A stretch of DNA of 64,000 nucleotides from positions 14,019,724 to 14,083,723 of the forward strand of contig OZ024798.1 in the NCBI GenBank assembly GCA_964017045.1. The letters are read 5' to 3'. The number at the start of each line of letters is the position of its first letter. The first letter of the stretch is position 1. Positions 38,220 to 49,759 of the stretch are shown piece after piece. Origin of the DNA: Omphiscola glabra (taxonomy: Eukaryota; Mollusca; Gastropoda; Lymnaeidae). A program made the position numbers and the translations under genes. The notes below the pieces were generated by a model. That model was not told where the DNA came from, did not search any database, and saw nothing but the letters and a program-made list of their open reading frames with translations.

Positions 38220-38870
38220 CACATTTTCACAGAATCAGTTTTTTCTGAGATGGGGGGCCCGATAAAAATCATTCAGATAAATTATGGAGTTAAAATTTAT
38301 AATTTGTCCCAGTAAAATCTATTTAATAATGCCATAGATATTGCTTTTTAAAGTTATCGAACTTTCTTTAAAATTATAGATTGGACATTATTAATTTTAA
38401 ATCCACAGATAGTTTAATACGAAAAATGAAGTGTACTTCTACCACGTTAGGTCTATATCATTCAATTCACATAGAACCTATAGTGTTGTCTAAGCCTATT
38501 GATATTTCTTATGGCTTTCATGAGGAGAAATGAAATGGGGCCCCAGGCCCCGGAAGAGTGGATATTATGAGTTCAGTACCCTTCGGTATTTGAATATGGA
38601 TAATCAAGTGTATGTGTACTAAGTTTGGTCAATATCCATCCATTCGTGTAGTAGTATTTATTGGTCGTTTTATTTAAATAGATCATAAAAAACAACAACG
38701 AAATCGGGGCCCCCGGCCCCAAACTAAATGTTATATTAAGTTCATAACCCCCTAAGAATTCCTTCCGGATAATGATTCGTATATGTGCCAAGTTTGATCC
38801 ACCAATCCATGTAAACGCCTTTGTGGAACAAACAAACAAACACATTTTCATTTTTCTATATGATATGATA
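38220..38870. repeat. dispersed GGGGCCC repeat, two or more head-to-tail copies
   Basis: GGGGGCCCGATAAAAATC, GGGGCCCCAGGCCCCGG and GGGGCCCCCGGCCCCAAAC blocks, each followed by a similar AT-rich tract. Bases 38590-38645 are the empty-site counterpart of the MITE insertion at 31214 (reverse orientation). Confidence 0.65.
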
Positions 38871-41615
38871 AAAATACAAACCGAAAGTGGTCATTCATAT
38901 CCTCTCCCCTAGTTGCATCCTTAATCTTTTGGACACCCCCCCCCCCCCTCAAATGCGTGTAAACAAATTAGAATTCTCATGCCAAAAAAAAACGAGTGTT
39001 TCGGCTTATTAAAATTATTGCTAACAACGACGATTAAACGAAGTCACGTAAACCGTGCTTAAATAAATTATGTCATGGGTTCGAAGCCACCTTTTTTGTT
39101 TGGCGCAGCCCATGGTGCCGGAAAAGGGCCGTCCATAAAGTACGCCATCTTTAGCAGGGGTGTGGGTGGAGGGTCTAAGGAAGTGTTACACTTTGTGACA
39201 CGTGAGGTTGTGTGACGTCAAACATTAAAAAATATTTTGATCATATATAAAACCTAAAAAATGACAGTGATGTTGAGCTTTCTGTTTTGATTGGATGTAT
39301 TCTAACAGGAAATGCCATTTTGAAAATAACTTAAATAGTTTAATCATGGTCTGTTTTAGGTAACATTTAAATATTTTTAAAAAAAAACAATTTTTTTAGT
39401 TCGAAAGTGTGACATACATTACAATTGGAGGGGGGTGTCTGAGATTTGCTACAGATTGTGACCCGGGGGGGGGGGGAAGAGGGGGGCACACATTATAATA
39501 AAAATGACATAATACTTTATAAGCGGCCCCAAAAGTGCAACGCGTTCCTTAATACACATTTTAAAAATAATTGTATCTCCACTTTCAATCCCATCCGTCA
39601 TCTAGCAAACCTGGTGCAAACCAGTGACCCACTTGAGTAAATTATCATTGTTTGTGGGAGCTCCTACAATTTTCTCCTAGATGAAGCTTAGTGACCTACA
39701 TGTGTGTTTTTATTCACTGTTTGCCAAACTTTCATTTAAACAAGTGCTATCGCTATTTCGGAGTGTGCAGACTAGAATTAAGACATAGGGTGACTAGTGA
39801 AAACTTAATATCGAAAACTAACCACATTAAAGATAAGAAAACCAAACAAAAACAAAAAAAACCCTGATCAACGTTATTAGCACTGAGCATTTACGCGATC
39901 CGATTTTATGGATCCCAATCATCCCGTTAAAGTGAGATTTCCTGGCAACCGTCCGTCACAATATGTCGATGGTGTATACTTCGCTGGACGAAATTGCAGA
40001 GCATTGGATTTTTGTCTATAGGAAAAGATGAGCAGGTTCCTTGGGTAGCAAATCGCTTCACTCCACGCACCCGGATAACCCAAGTAGGGTAACACGTGCG
40101 GATGGTACAGCTTGGCACCAGTAGCGTCGCAGGGGTGGCCGGAATTTTCATTGAGTCAATGTCATACCGCCTACAGTATTCCATCACCGAGGTTTGAATT
40201 CATAGTCTTGGGTGAGTCGTCATCTAAGTTCTAAGGTTACAGTGTCTCATCCACCCGTGGGGGGGGGGGGGGGCTGCTGGTGTTTTCGCTTTTCGGGGGG
40301 GGGGGTGTCGTCTTTTTCGAAGGGGATTGAACTCCAGGTTTTGGATCGACTCTGTTTAGACCGTCCGGCCACCCAACACACACGTGTGATTGCACTGTAC
40401 ACACAAAAATATGTGACCTGTGTATCAAAGCAAGAGGGAAGTTCAATAACATATTCGTTTGTTTTTCTCAATTGGTTTCGTTTAACACCAGTTTAATGGT
40501 TTCCAAATTGGAAGAAAAAAATTCCCATGACTTTATAAAAAAATTTTTTTTTTTAAAATGGTAGGTTTGTCATACGGTTTTCATGCAGTTATTTACCAAA
40601 CGGCCAACATTAGAATTTAGTGTTGCTACCTTCTTTCTTCTCATATTTTTCTCCAGACATTTCAAAGTTTTCAGGTGGAAAATTATACTTTTTATCGGAC
40701 GACAATAAAAAAAATATTCAGATTGCAATAAAAACCTTAAATGTAACAATGCATTACTATGTGTAAATATGTTCCTATTTTGCTGATCGGGTGATTAAGT
40801 GAACGTTTCTCTAATTTTAAAGAGTTGAGATCCACTGCTTTATACCTCCCCTTTAAGATCATGCGTTATCATGTATTCTTAAGAAACATTATTTATGTGT
40901 ACTTTAGAACCAGTATATCCGGGAACTGGTAATTTTTTATATTTTTTTTTATTGCGCTCTAATGGGATTGCCCACAGTATCAAGTGTCATATATTTAAAA
41001 TTAAGTTTTTTTTTTTTAATTTTTGTACGAAAACGAGGACCACGCCCCCCCCCCCCCCCCAACCTCTTGCGTGTTTTTGGGATAATTCATCAGTAGAAAA
41101 TTAGTATAATCCTCAATTTTGTTAGTTCTCAATATTAAGCTACGAAATTTATTCACTCCTCTTGTCTTCAAGGATAATGCATACAACATAACAATAAAAA
41201 AAACATGTTCTACTTAGCAAACAGATTTTTCAAAAGAAAAGTAAGTTGTAGTTTCTCTGTCGAAAAAACACTACGCTGGGCATATCGAACCCCCCAAATA
41301 TGGGTGCAAAAATAATCATATGATGTATTCTTGTGTCCACGCAATAATAAAGCTTAAATTTACGATCTTCGCTGTGAGTGGTTTTACTTTTTTTTTAAAA
41401 AAGCACCCTGAACCGACGCGGGAAGGTTGGGGTGTCCAGAAAGAGTTGCTACAATGACGTGACCGATCATGGGCTGTGTCCAAGTTGAGACACACTCCTT
41501 TGGCAATAGCCTGTAACAATGTCTTCCATAACCAAAGCAAGGTTGAAAGTGAGTTTAAACTAATGTGTCATTGGGTAATTTTTTTGTTGTTGTTGAAGTC
41601 AACCGAAAAGAAACA
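38871..41615. other. intergenic; poly-G/C runs, no gene recognised
   Basis: Long G or C runs at about 38937, 39463, 40259 and 41045. The frame at 40187-39927 (minus) is unassigned. No domain signal was seen. Confidence 0.4.
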
Positions 41616-41619
41616 GATT

Positions 41620-41819
41620 CCCTCTCTCTTTCTCTCTTTCTCTTTCTATCTCTCTGTCTCTCTCTGTCTCTCTCTCACTCTCTCTCTGTCTCTCTCTTTC
41701 TTTCTCTCTCGCTCTCTCTCTGTCTCTCTCTTTCTTTCTCTCTCTATCTCCCTCTCTGTCTTTCGCTCTCTCTCCCATCTCGCTCTCTCTTTCTCTCTCT
41801 CTTTCTTTATCTCTCTCTT

Positions 41820-41861
<42 letters not shown>

Positions 41862-41965
41862 TTTCTCTCTCTCTCGCTTTCCCTCTTTCTCTCTCTCTTT
41901 TTCTCACTCTTTCTTTCTCGCGTTCCCTCTTTCCCTCTCTCTCTTCTTCTCTCTTTCTCTCATAT
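41620..41965. repeat. CT-rich microsatellite
   Basis: About 350 bp of interrupted CTCTCT/CTTTCT. The apparent Ser/Leu- or Arg/Glu-rich frames across it are low-complexity artefacts. Confidence 0.95.
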
Positions 41966-42252
41966 TTCCCTCACACCAGCAACGATTATATGTATTTACT
42001 TTATATTACATTCAAACCATAAAAGCTTGGACACATTTGATTAAGTCAATCATTTTCACTTGAGTAAGGTGAGCTTTCCTTCTGTTTTTTTACGAGCAAA
42101 GTTATTGTTAGTTTTCTGTTTTGTTTTCGACCATTGTTGCGGTTAGTCATGATTTCTGTACAGTTACGTTTAAGACTAAGAAAGAAAAAAAAAATTAACA
42201 GAATAAACAGTTTATCCGATATCGAGGTGTAAGTGTCAAAAATGAAACAACT

Positions 42253-42451
42253 AAAAATAAGTATTTAAGCTTGTGGTTACGTGGAAAACTCGTCAGTTAT
42301 TTAGGCGTTCGGTTGACAAAAAAAATATTCGTTATGATAATTTGGATAAATTATATATTTTTATTATCATAACGAATATTTTTTTTGTCAACCGAACGCC
42401 TAAATAACTGACGAGTTTTCCACGTAACCACAAGCTTAAATACTTATTTTT
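42253..42451. repeat. perfect 89-bp inverted repeat with 21-bp loop
   Basis: Arms 42253-42341 and 42363-42451 are exact reverse complements by eye, including an 8-A/8-T run. The arms contain AAGCTTGTGGTTACGTGG and GTTCGGTTGACAAA. No coding sequence. It may be a recent foldback element, a MITE or a hairpin transcript. Confidence 0.93.
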
Positions 42452-43176
42452 TATTTATTTTTAAATTTTAGAACACCCATGGCACCCAACCGTTTTCAAA
42501 TCTCCAGGGTTTTTAAATTTGAAAAAAAAAAAAAAAAATTAAGTGTCCTGTTATAAAAAATGAATATATTGTGGAGCAAAAACATCTACGTTTTCATATA
42601 AGAAAATAAATTATGTCACGCGATCTGAAGCTTATAATTTATTAGGATACTCCTAATTTGTAAAAATGCCTGCCAAACTAAAACTAGTTATTCAATATTT
42701 AATAACAAAAACAACACACAAAAAATCGACTTTATATGAGCTAACGATATTACATATCTTATCAGATCAATCGGGGGTTTATTTAAATTAAACATTATAT
42801 ATGCATACTTACCTTTGGCATAATGCCACTATTTCAGATCCTTGGAGCTCTTCCTCCACGAAGTGCACAAAATAAACACTATTGATTTTGGTGACGCCTA
42901 AATTTAAACGCCACGCTTGGCAATTAACGTCTGTTGTCTGTCACGTGACTACTGCGTAGAGCACACTTGTGTATGATTTCGACAAGGGCGTGTCAAAGTG
43001 ACGACAGACACTTTAGGGTTGACCAATATTTGAATAGGACGAACCCTGAAAGGCCTAATTGCTATGCAACGTGACGTCATATTGAAACACATAAAAGCGT
43101 TCATTTGAGCGGCAATGAACATTATGCATTTCTCTAAGGCTCTGCTGATTTTTTGTTATTGATTATCAAATGCGCT

Positions 43177-43462
43177 CGGAAATAATAATAATCTCATATT
43201 CAGAAATAATAATAATCTCATATTCAGAAATAATAATAATCTCATATTCAGAAATAATAATAATCTCATATTCAGAAATAATAATAATCTCATATTCAGA
43301 AATAATAATAATAATCTCATATTCAGAAATAATAATAATCTCATATTCAGAAATAATAATAATCTCATATTCAGAAATAATAATAATCTCATATTCAGAA
43401 ATAATAATAATCTCATATTCAGAAATAATAATAATCTCATATTCAGAAATAATAATAATCTC
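43177..43462. repeat. 24-bp minisatellite, about 12 copies
   Basis: The unit contains TAATAATAATCTCATATTCAG; one copy has an extra AAT. 24 is a multiple of 3, so open frames on both strands are artefacts. Confidence 0.95.
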
Positions 43463-43469
43463 CTGCATT

Positions 43470-45830
43470 CATTTAATTTATTGGACTCGTCCTTTAAGTC
43501 AACTTGCGTGGCGAGGCGTAGAGCGCTGTGATGAATAGTTGTTAAGAGAAATGAATGCTGGACAAGGGTGTTACTATTATCATTTTTTTTTTTAAATGTT
43601 GAAGTTTTTTTCCACGCAGTAGAAAAAAATGAACGAGATCAATCAATGTTAACAAGTGGCTGAATGAATTAAATTTGAGCTCTCTAGGACTGGTAGTTTA
43701 ATTAAATGATTTTTTTTTTCATTGACAGGAGGATATTTCTTTTATGATAATTAAATTGTTTTATTTTTTTTTTTTTTTTTTCAAAGAGGTGTGTGCCCCC
43801 AATTTGAAATATCTTCAACGACACCCGTAACGCTGTGGCCCGTGTGCCGACTCTGAATAAATTAATCTTGTCATGCTTCATTACATTGCACACATATTAA
43901 CGAGCATTTTGATGTTGGTTTTTTAAGCCTTGCTTTATCTACTGGAGCAACACTCCAGTGAATAAATTGCACGAGTTGCAATCAAAATTAAACTTCAAAA
44001 CTCAAGGGTCTTAAGTAGTCTAATCTAACAGCAGGTGGTCTGCTCAATATATATACAAAAACAAATATAAACAGAACTATTTCAAGTAGAAAAAAAAACA
44101 AAACATTTTTTTATCTCCACACCGAACTGCATTAATAATCAAACATTATTATTTATTTTTGAAAGAATGCTGCCAGTGTTTACATTAAAGTGAGTTTGTA
44201 TTGTCTATTTATATGTGAGATAATTTATACCAGTAATGAGTAAACAATAGCTATAAATATATTGCGAAACCTGGCACATAGAGTATACAATGGTGTCCAG
44301 TTTCCTTCTTATTTTACGTTGTCCCACTGGGATTATAACATGAATTTAGAAGAAGGTAATTTGATATAAAATGTTTGCAGGTATGTATTCCTACAATACA
44401 GGGTTATGTACGCACTTAAAATTAAAGGAACGTTTTTATTATTTAAAAAAAAAATGGAAATAACTTTTTTTCTTGCTATGAACACGAAATACAATATCTG
44501 CACTGAACGAGTATCTAGGATATCATCACATTCCTGTGTAACTAATAAATTGAGGCGAAACCATTGGTTTAAGACAGCAAAACTCACGTTGTTTTGATTG
44601 GACACGTTTGACCTCGGTGAACTTGGTGCCATTGCCAAAAAAGGACGAGAGCGGGATACCTTGAGGTACCTTTGGTTTGTATGTGCTGTACACACTGGTT
44701 TAGGATTGGTATGATGTAGTCATTGAAGGAAATACATTGAAGCGGACACATACCATTGGGGGATTTTACCATGGCTATTGTTAAAAACAGACAAGGACGC
44801 GGATGTACATTGAAAAAAAAAAACTGTGCCGTGTTCGATTGACAAACAGATTAGTGTTCCGCAAAGGCCGGCTCTTTATAGCAAGTGCTCTGTCATTGTG
44901 TTAACAGGAGGGATTGCCTACTAAAATACGAATAACGATTCTTAAGATAGGGTGGTGTTGTTGTTTTTTTGCCCTATGTAAACTTGAACTCGAGTTAAGA
45001 GATGCTATCCAAGCAACTCACATCTACACGATGAAAAGAATGTAACTCTCTTGGCTAAAATTGGCTAATTTATTTTTGTTAACAAAACAATAGTGAACAT
45101 GAGAAATATGTCGCAAGCAAGGGGTAAACGTTCATCTCAGTAATCGAACTTGAATGACTTCTCTTTAAATAGCTCATGACGTTGAACTTGCCACATTCGT
45201 GACATGCATGTCTGCTAGGGGACTTATAATATATATTACCCGTAATAAAACGATGGTTGTTTATACGTTTTTGAAATTTACTGTCAACTTGTTTTCTCCT
45301 TCTTTGTTTTTAATTAGCTTTTTTTTTCCCTTAGAAATATTTTTACGACACATAAACCGAGGCAAATACAAAATGGGCAATCTGGCAGGTCCCTATCGTT
45401 CTTTCTCCCCCCCCCCCACCCACCTTTTTATAAAATATGTACACCTTGTAATTACGCTTCTACGATGCATTAAGCTTCACAAAAATAGTCGCCAAACATG
45501 CTATAATCCAGTTGTTGTCTTTAATATCAACGCTGTCCAGTGTGGTAATTATAGAAGACTTAATAAATACAAATAAACTGGCTCTAAGCAACATGACGGG
45601 CAAATTACAATAGATGACAAACATCGCCCTTAACAAATATGTTTTCCGTAGAAGCATTAAAAAGAGAACGCCGACCAATGATCTGCTACTTTTTAATTTG
45701 CCTCTGACAAAATTTAAATTGATAAAACTGAACAACAACACAAAATAGTAATTTCTTTGAGTAAAATTATGTTAAAGTTGTAAATTGCGCATATCCTGAT
45801 TTTTCCATAGTTTTATCATTTGAATTTCGG
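43470..45830. other. intergenic, no gene recognised
   Basis: AT-rich sequence with long T runs (43760) and a C run (45408). Frames at 44695-44333 and 45199-45576 show no family features. Confidence 0.4.
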
Positions 45831-45831
45831 G

Positions 45832-45970
45832 CACAGGAAACAAAATGCGTCGGGCACAGGAAGCAGCATGCGTCGGGCACAGGAAGCAGCATGCGTCGGG
45901 CACAGGAAGCAGCATGCGTCGGGCACAGGAAACATCATGCGTCGCGCACAGGAAACATCATGCGTCGGGG
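45832..45970. repeat. 23-bp tandem repeat 3' of the gene D RING exon
   Basis: About six copies of GCGTCGGGCACAGGAA(G/A)CA followed by GCAT or TCAT. It ends about 50 bp past the RING stop codon in gene sense, so it probably lies in the 3' untranslated region. Confidence 0.9.
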
Positions 45971-46018
45971 CTTAAACGATTCACAAATGTAAATGGCTTT
46001 ACCTGACATCAAAGATAT

Positions 46019-49000
46019 TCAAGACAGCTGAACGAGAAGTCTCTGTGTGACTTTATGATGACATACAGGGCACTGGATGACTCTCTCCACACAAGAGCCA
46101 CACACGCCGTAATGTCCGCAGGGCAAGAGCATGTGACGTACTTCTTTCTCCTCACAGCAACAGCAAGTGGTTTTCTTCTTGAGGTACTCGTTTTCCCTCT
46201 TCAGCACTCGGAACAAAGTGACCAGCGAGCTGTAGGCCCTGCCTGAAGTAAATTGAACACGCGTTGACCCATGAACATTCAGCTAGATGTGAAATTTCTT
46301 TTCTTTTTTTTTAAAAACATAATTTATTTCTAAACTTTTAATATGACACATCATATGAAGGGCTGAGTAGAAAAAGTACTTACGTTACTTTTTTCCAAAA
46401 ATGAGTTAAACCCGTCATTATATTTGAGTACTTCCTCTGAATCATTCCTGTAAATATCATTCATGAAAAATGTCCACAAGTGTTTGATTCAGAGTTACCT
46501 CAAGCAGATTTTAATGTATCTAATTAGGAATTTAAAAATTTTAAACACATTTTTCTCAAAACTTCAAAAATACACTTAAGTACTTTTTCTACTCGGCCCT
46601 TCATATGCTTTAACCCAACAAAAGGCCACCCCAGACATTAGGACATGGTATTCCACATGTGGTCAAATGTAAACCCATCATGGAAATGTCCTTTATTAAC
46701 TGTTTTGTGATGTTATTTGACTGTAAATCCAAAATCCGGTCTACACGCCATCGAACACAAGTACATTGTAGTTGGAAATGGGAAAGTTGATAATCAAATG
46801 GAACAATGACATTTAACAATGACATTTAACAATGACATTTAACAATGACATTTAACAATGACATTTAACAATGACATTTAACAATGACATTTAACAATGA
46901 CATTTAACAATGACATTTAACAATGACATTTAACAATGACATTTAACAATGACATTTAACAATGACATTTAACAATGACATTTAACAATGACATTTAACA
47001 ATGACATTTAACAATGACATGCAATAATGACATGCAAAAATGACATGCAACAATGACATTAGCAATGACATTTAACACTGATATTTAACAGTTGCATTTA
47101 ACAAAGACTTGAATGCAATCTACGCTATAAGTACTGGGAATATTCCCTTCTATATAAAGTAGATTTCAGAGTTTAACAGGCAAAAAGATTAATCCGATTC
47201 ACCAGTTTCGTCCTTACTTTTGCAAGTCTCGCAGGTAACAATCTTACAGTCTTACAGTCTATGCAGACATTTTGTCAACATACTTTATCCTTTGAGGACA
47301 TAATATTGGGAGTTTATATCTGCTGAATACATAACAGTGCCCTCTCCCTTCTTGGTATTGTCTTAAATAACATTTCGCCAGCTCCTTCCTGGTACATTCT
47401 TAAATATCATGTCGCCCACCCCTTCCTGGTATTTGTCTTAAATAACATGCTATATGCCTAACCTCCTTGTGCGCAATGAACATAATTTTCCATAGTACCT
47501 GCCCAAAATACTTAATTCTAAAAAAAATATTTAAAAAATTAAATTAAATTTTAAAAAAAAACGATAACATCCAAAGCCACCTTGACCGCAGATAGGGAAC
47601 ATGGCATTTTGATTATAAGAAAACTATTAAAATCTACAGCACTAAACATCATGCCTGCCTAGAGGATAGCTATTGTGACAAAGTTTGACCTCGAGGGTGG
47701 CCTTTTTGAGGGTTGAATAAGCAAGACCGGGTTACCTGTCTGCTCAGTGGCGTGCTGGGATGGAAGTGGCTCTATTCTGAACAGCTCAATTTGATCAGGA
47801 TCTCCAGCCTGATTGGTCATTGTATCGACTTGCAGCTCTTTGTGTGTAGTATTAACGTCGAGAGATGGGTATCTACAATTATTGTAATTTTTGAAAAAGT
47901 AATACATTGTCAGTATTATACTCTAATAACCCAAAGTAATCTCTTCACGAGAAAGTTTTCTGAAAATGAATCTGTCATTCGAACAAGTTACAAAACAGTG
48001 CATAAGATGGCAGAACGAAGGAAACCGTTTACTAATGGCATCGTCATCAAAGAGTGTATGATGGAAGCTGTAAATGACTTGTGCCCCGAGAAATCCGCTT
48101 TGTTTGACCCTTGGGAGAGTGGACTGCGAACGCTTTAGACGCAGCGTTCTCGGTCGATCAGACGTCCACCAGAACGGGGGGGGGGGGGGGTTCCCGGCCA
48201 CACGGTATGCCAGCGGGAAGACCCGGCCTCTGGCCCGTGTGGAGGTGTGCCAGTGGCATTAAGAGCTCGCGCTCGACGGCCCACCGACGAAATCTCCTAT
48301 GTGACACTCACTGAAAAAGATAGAGCTAATCAGCGCCGGCCCTAACAATTGCGGGGCCCTATGCGAAACGGATTGCGCGGAACCCAGTCTGGGTAGGGAT
48401 AAGGATAATAAGTGAAAATTAAGAATTTGTATTAGAAAATAAAGTGCGGGGCCCACTGCAGCCACATAGGTTGCAGTGACCTAAGACCGGCCCTGGAGCT
48501 AATCCACAGCTTTCGGATCCTACCTGGCTGTCAAAGTTTATAATTCTGTGGTCAAGACACCACCCAATCATCTGTCAGACGTGGCTGACTTTAACACAAT
48601 AGAAAAAACATATATACAGTCACTGGCTTACATATTGACAAAAAATGTGAGCCAGGAAAATGTACAAATTACCACCATGTAATCTGACCGTGACATTCTG
48701 TAATGTCTATATTGTTTTTTGCAGTCCTTTTCACAGTGATCTGAATAATTTCAAATAATGTTTTTTTCTTGTTTTGCACTGTCTGCCGAAGAAAGCGTTT
48801 GGCCGCTACGTCATTTTCATTGTTCTCTCTCTTTTAATTTTTCAAGCCTGCACAAATCTTGTTTTTCTATTTATTTAATTCCCACGGCTTGAACGCAGTC
48901 CCCGACTTCTAGGCCCTTTTCATTGCCTTTTGATAGAGGCTATTATTTAGCACAGAGGTCCCCATACTTTTTTGTCTCGTAGACCCCTTGCCATGTATTT

Positions 49001-49747
49001 CGGCTTTATGTAGACCCCCTGCTTACCTGATATTACCTGCTGGTTTATAATAATTCTTAAACAGCTTTATGTTTTTAAAATTTTTACTTTATAGGTACTT
49101 TTATTATTTATGCAGAAAGATATATGTCTTTATATTATAAGGTAATATTATGCAAGTAAATAGGTGCTATCTGTGTATGTGAATTATTCCATTCATGGAA
49201 TGCCAAAATGGAAGTCACGACCTGCTTACATGAGATCTACTATCGTTGACCCCAATTTTCATTTCATGGACCACCAATTTTTTTCTCGCTGACATGGACC
49301 CCTTGCAAGTTGTCGTCGACCCCTGGTCTTAGACCACTCTAAGAATCACTGATTTAGCCCGTTCTTACTATTCGCGTCAAATGACTTGAAATGAGTTTTG
49401 ACTATATTATCCTTAAACAAACATTGAACCTTTTATGTCAATTTTAAACAGTGGTGCGTCGCAAACGTTCATACATTCTTTGCCAGGGATGTTAACTTTA
49501 ACCTGATCAGCCTACGCGTTTTGTATGTGTACGTTTTTGTGTTGTAATCTTTAAAAAAAAAAGAAGTGGTCTTACGTAAGATCAAAGATCTTAGGAGTTT
49601 TAAATGATCTTTCAATCGTAGGATGGCTAGCCTGCAATTAAATATCAATTCTAAAACTTAAGTTTAAAAAAAGTATTATTTTATGCATACTATTATTAAA
49701 AACATATACCTACCGAGGCTGTGAACGATTGTCAGTGGTTGAGCTAT
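46019..49747 (-). CDS. gene D: 3' exons of a BIR-family-type protein ending in an intact RING
   Basis: Three compatible exons: 49747-49714 (phase 1 to 2), 47872-47736 (phase 2 to 1) and 46242-46019 (stop). They read as a polar linker (SSTTDNRSQPR / YPSLDVNTT ... IELFRIEPLPSQHATEQTG), a short charged helix (FRVLKRENEYLKKK), then a C3HC4 RING: CCCCEEKEV, LLPCGHYGVCGSC, QCPVC, and a tail ending LLVQLS. Linker, phase-1 entry and C-terminal RING match the 3' ends of genes B and C, but no BIR exon was found between 49748 and 56599. Either the gene has lost or unrecognised 5' exons, or these are alternative 3' exons for gene C: its exon 5 ends in phase 1 and could splice here. The RING exon is certain; the 34-nt exon is supported only by splice sites and phase. 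Confidence 0.65.
46803..47045. repeat. 13-bp minisatellite, about 17 copies
   Basis: Unit ACATTTAACAATG, homogeneous until about 47020, then degenerate (CATGCAATAATGA). It lies in the intron between the last two exons of gene D. Confidence 0.95.
47930..48150 (+). pseudogene. hAT transposase N-terminal fragment (GTF2IRD2/SCAND3-like)
   Basis: The plus strand reads FTRKFSENESVIRTSYKTVH, then KMAERRKPFTNGIVIKECMM and NDLCPEKSALF. This is the pattern of the hAT proteins related to GTF2IRD2, SCAND3 and EPM2AIP1 (ASY-xxxxLA-xx-KPF-xx-G-xx-KxC ... CPEK-xxF). The frame ends after WESGLRTL. It is a short relic on the strand opposite to gene D, upstream of its 47872-47736 exon. Confidence 0.7.
48331..48495. 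mobile_element. hAT-type MITE, 165 bp
   Basis: Starts CAGCGCCGGCCCTAA and ends TAAGACCGGCCCTG, imperfect inverted ends. It is flanked by the exact 8-bp repeat GAGCTAAT (48323-48330 and 48496-48503). Confidence 0.85.
48953..49351. mobile_element. hAT-type non-autonomous element, 399 bp
   Basis: Begins CAGAGGTCCCCATAC and ends AAGAATCACTG, with internal GACCCC repeats. Flanks ATTTAGCA (48945-48952) and ATTTAGCC (49352-49359) match at 7 of 8 positions, consistent with a hAT target duplication. No transposase inside. Confidence 0.7.
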
Positions 49748-49759
49748 CTAGAAAAGTGT

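Noticed and set aside
39927..40187. 86-codon frame with several cysteines on the minus strand
   Set aside because: No recognisable motif, no splice context and no neighbours supporting it; left unassigned.
41476..42063. Ser/Leu-rich and Arg/Glu-rich frames
   Set aside because: Translation of a CT microsatellite.
42810..42830. ATACTTACCT stretch resembling the start of U1 snRNA
   Set aside because: The similarity stops after about ten bases; the following sequence does not fit U1.
43156..43538. Ile/Ser/Glu repeat frames on both strands
   Set aside because: Translation of the 24-bp tandem array.
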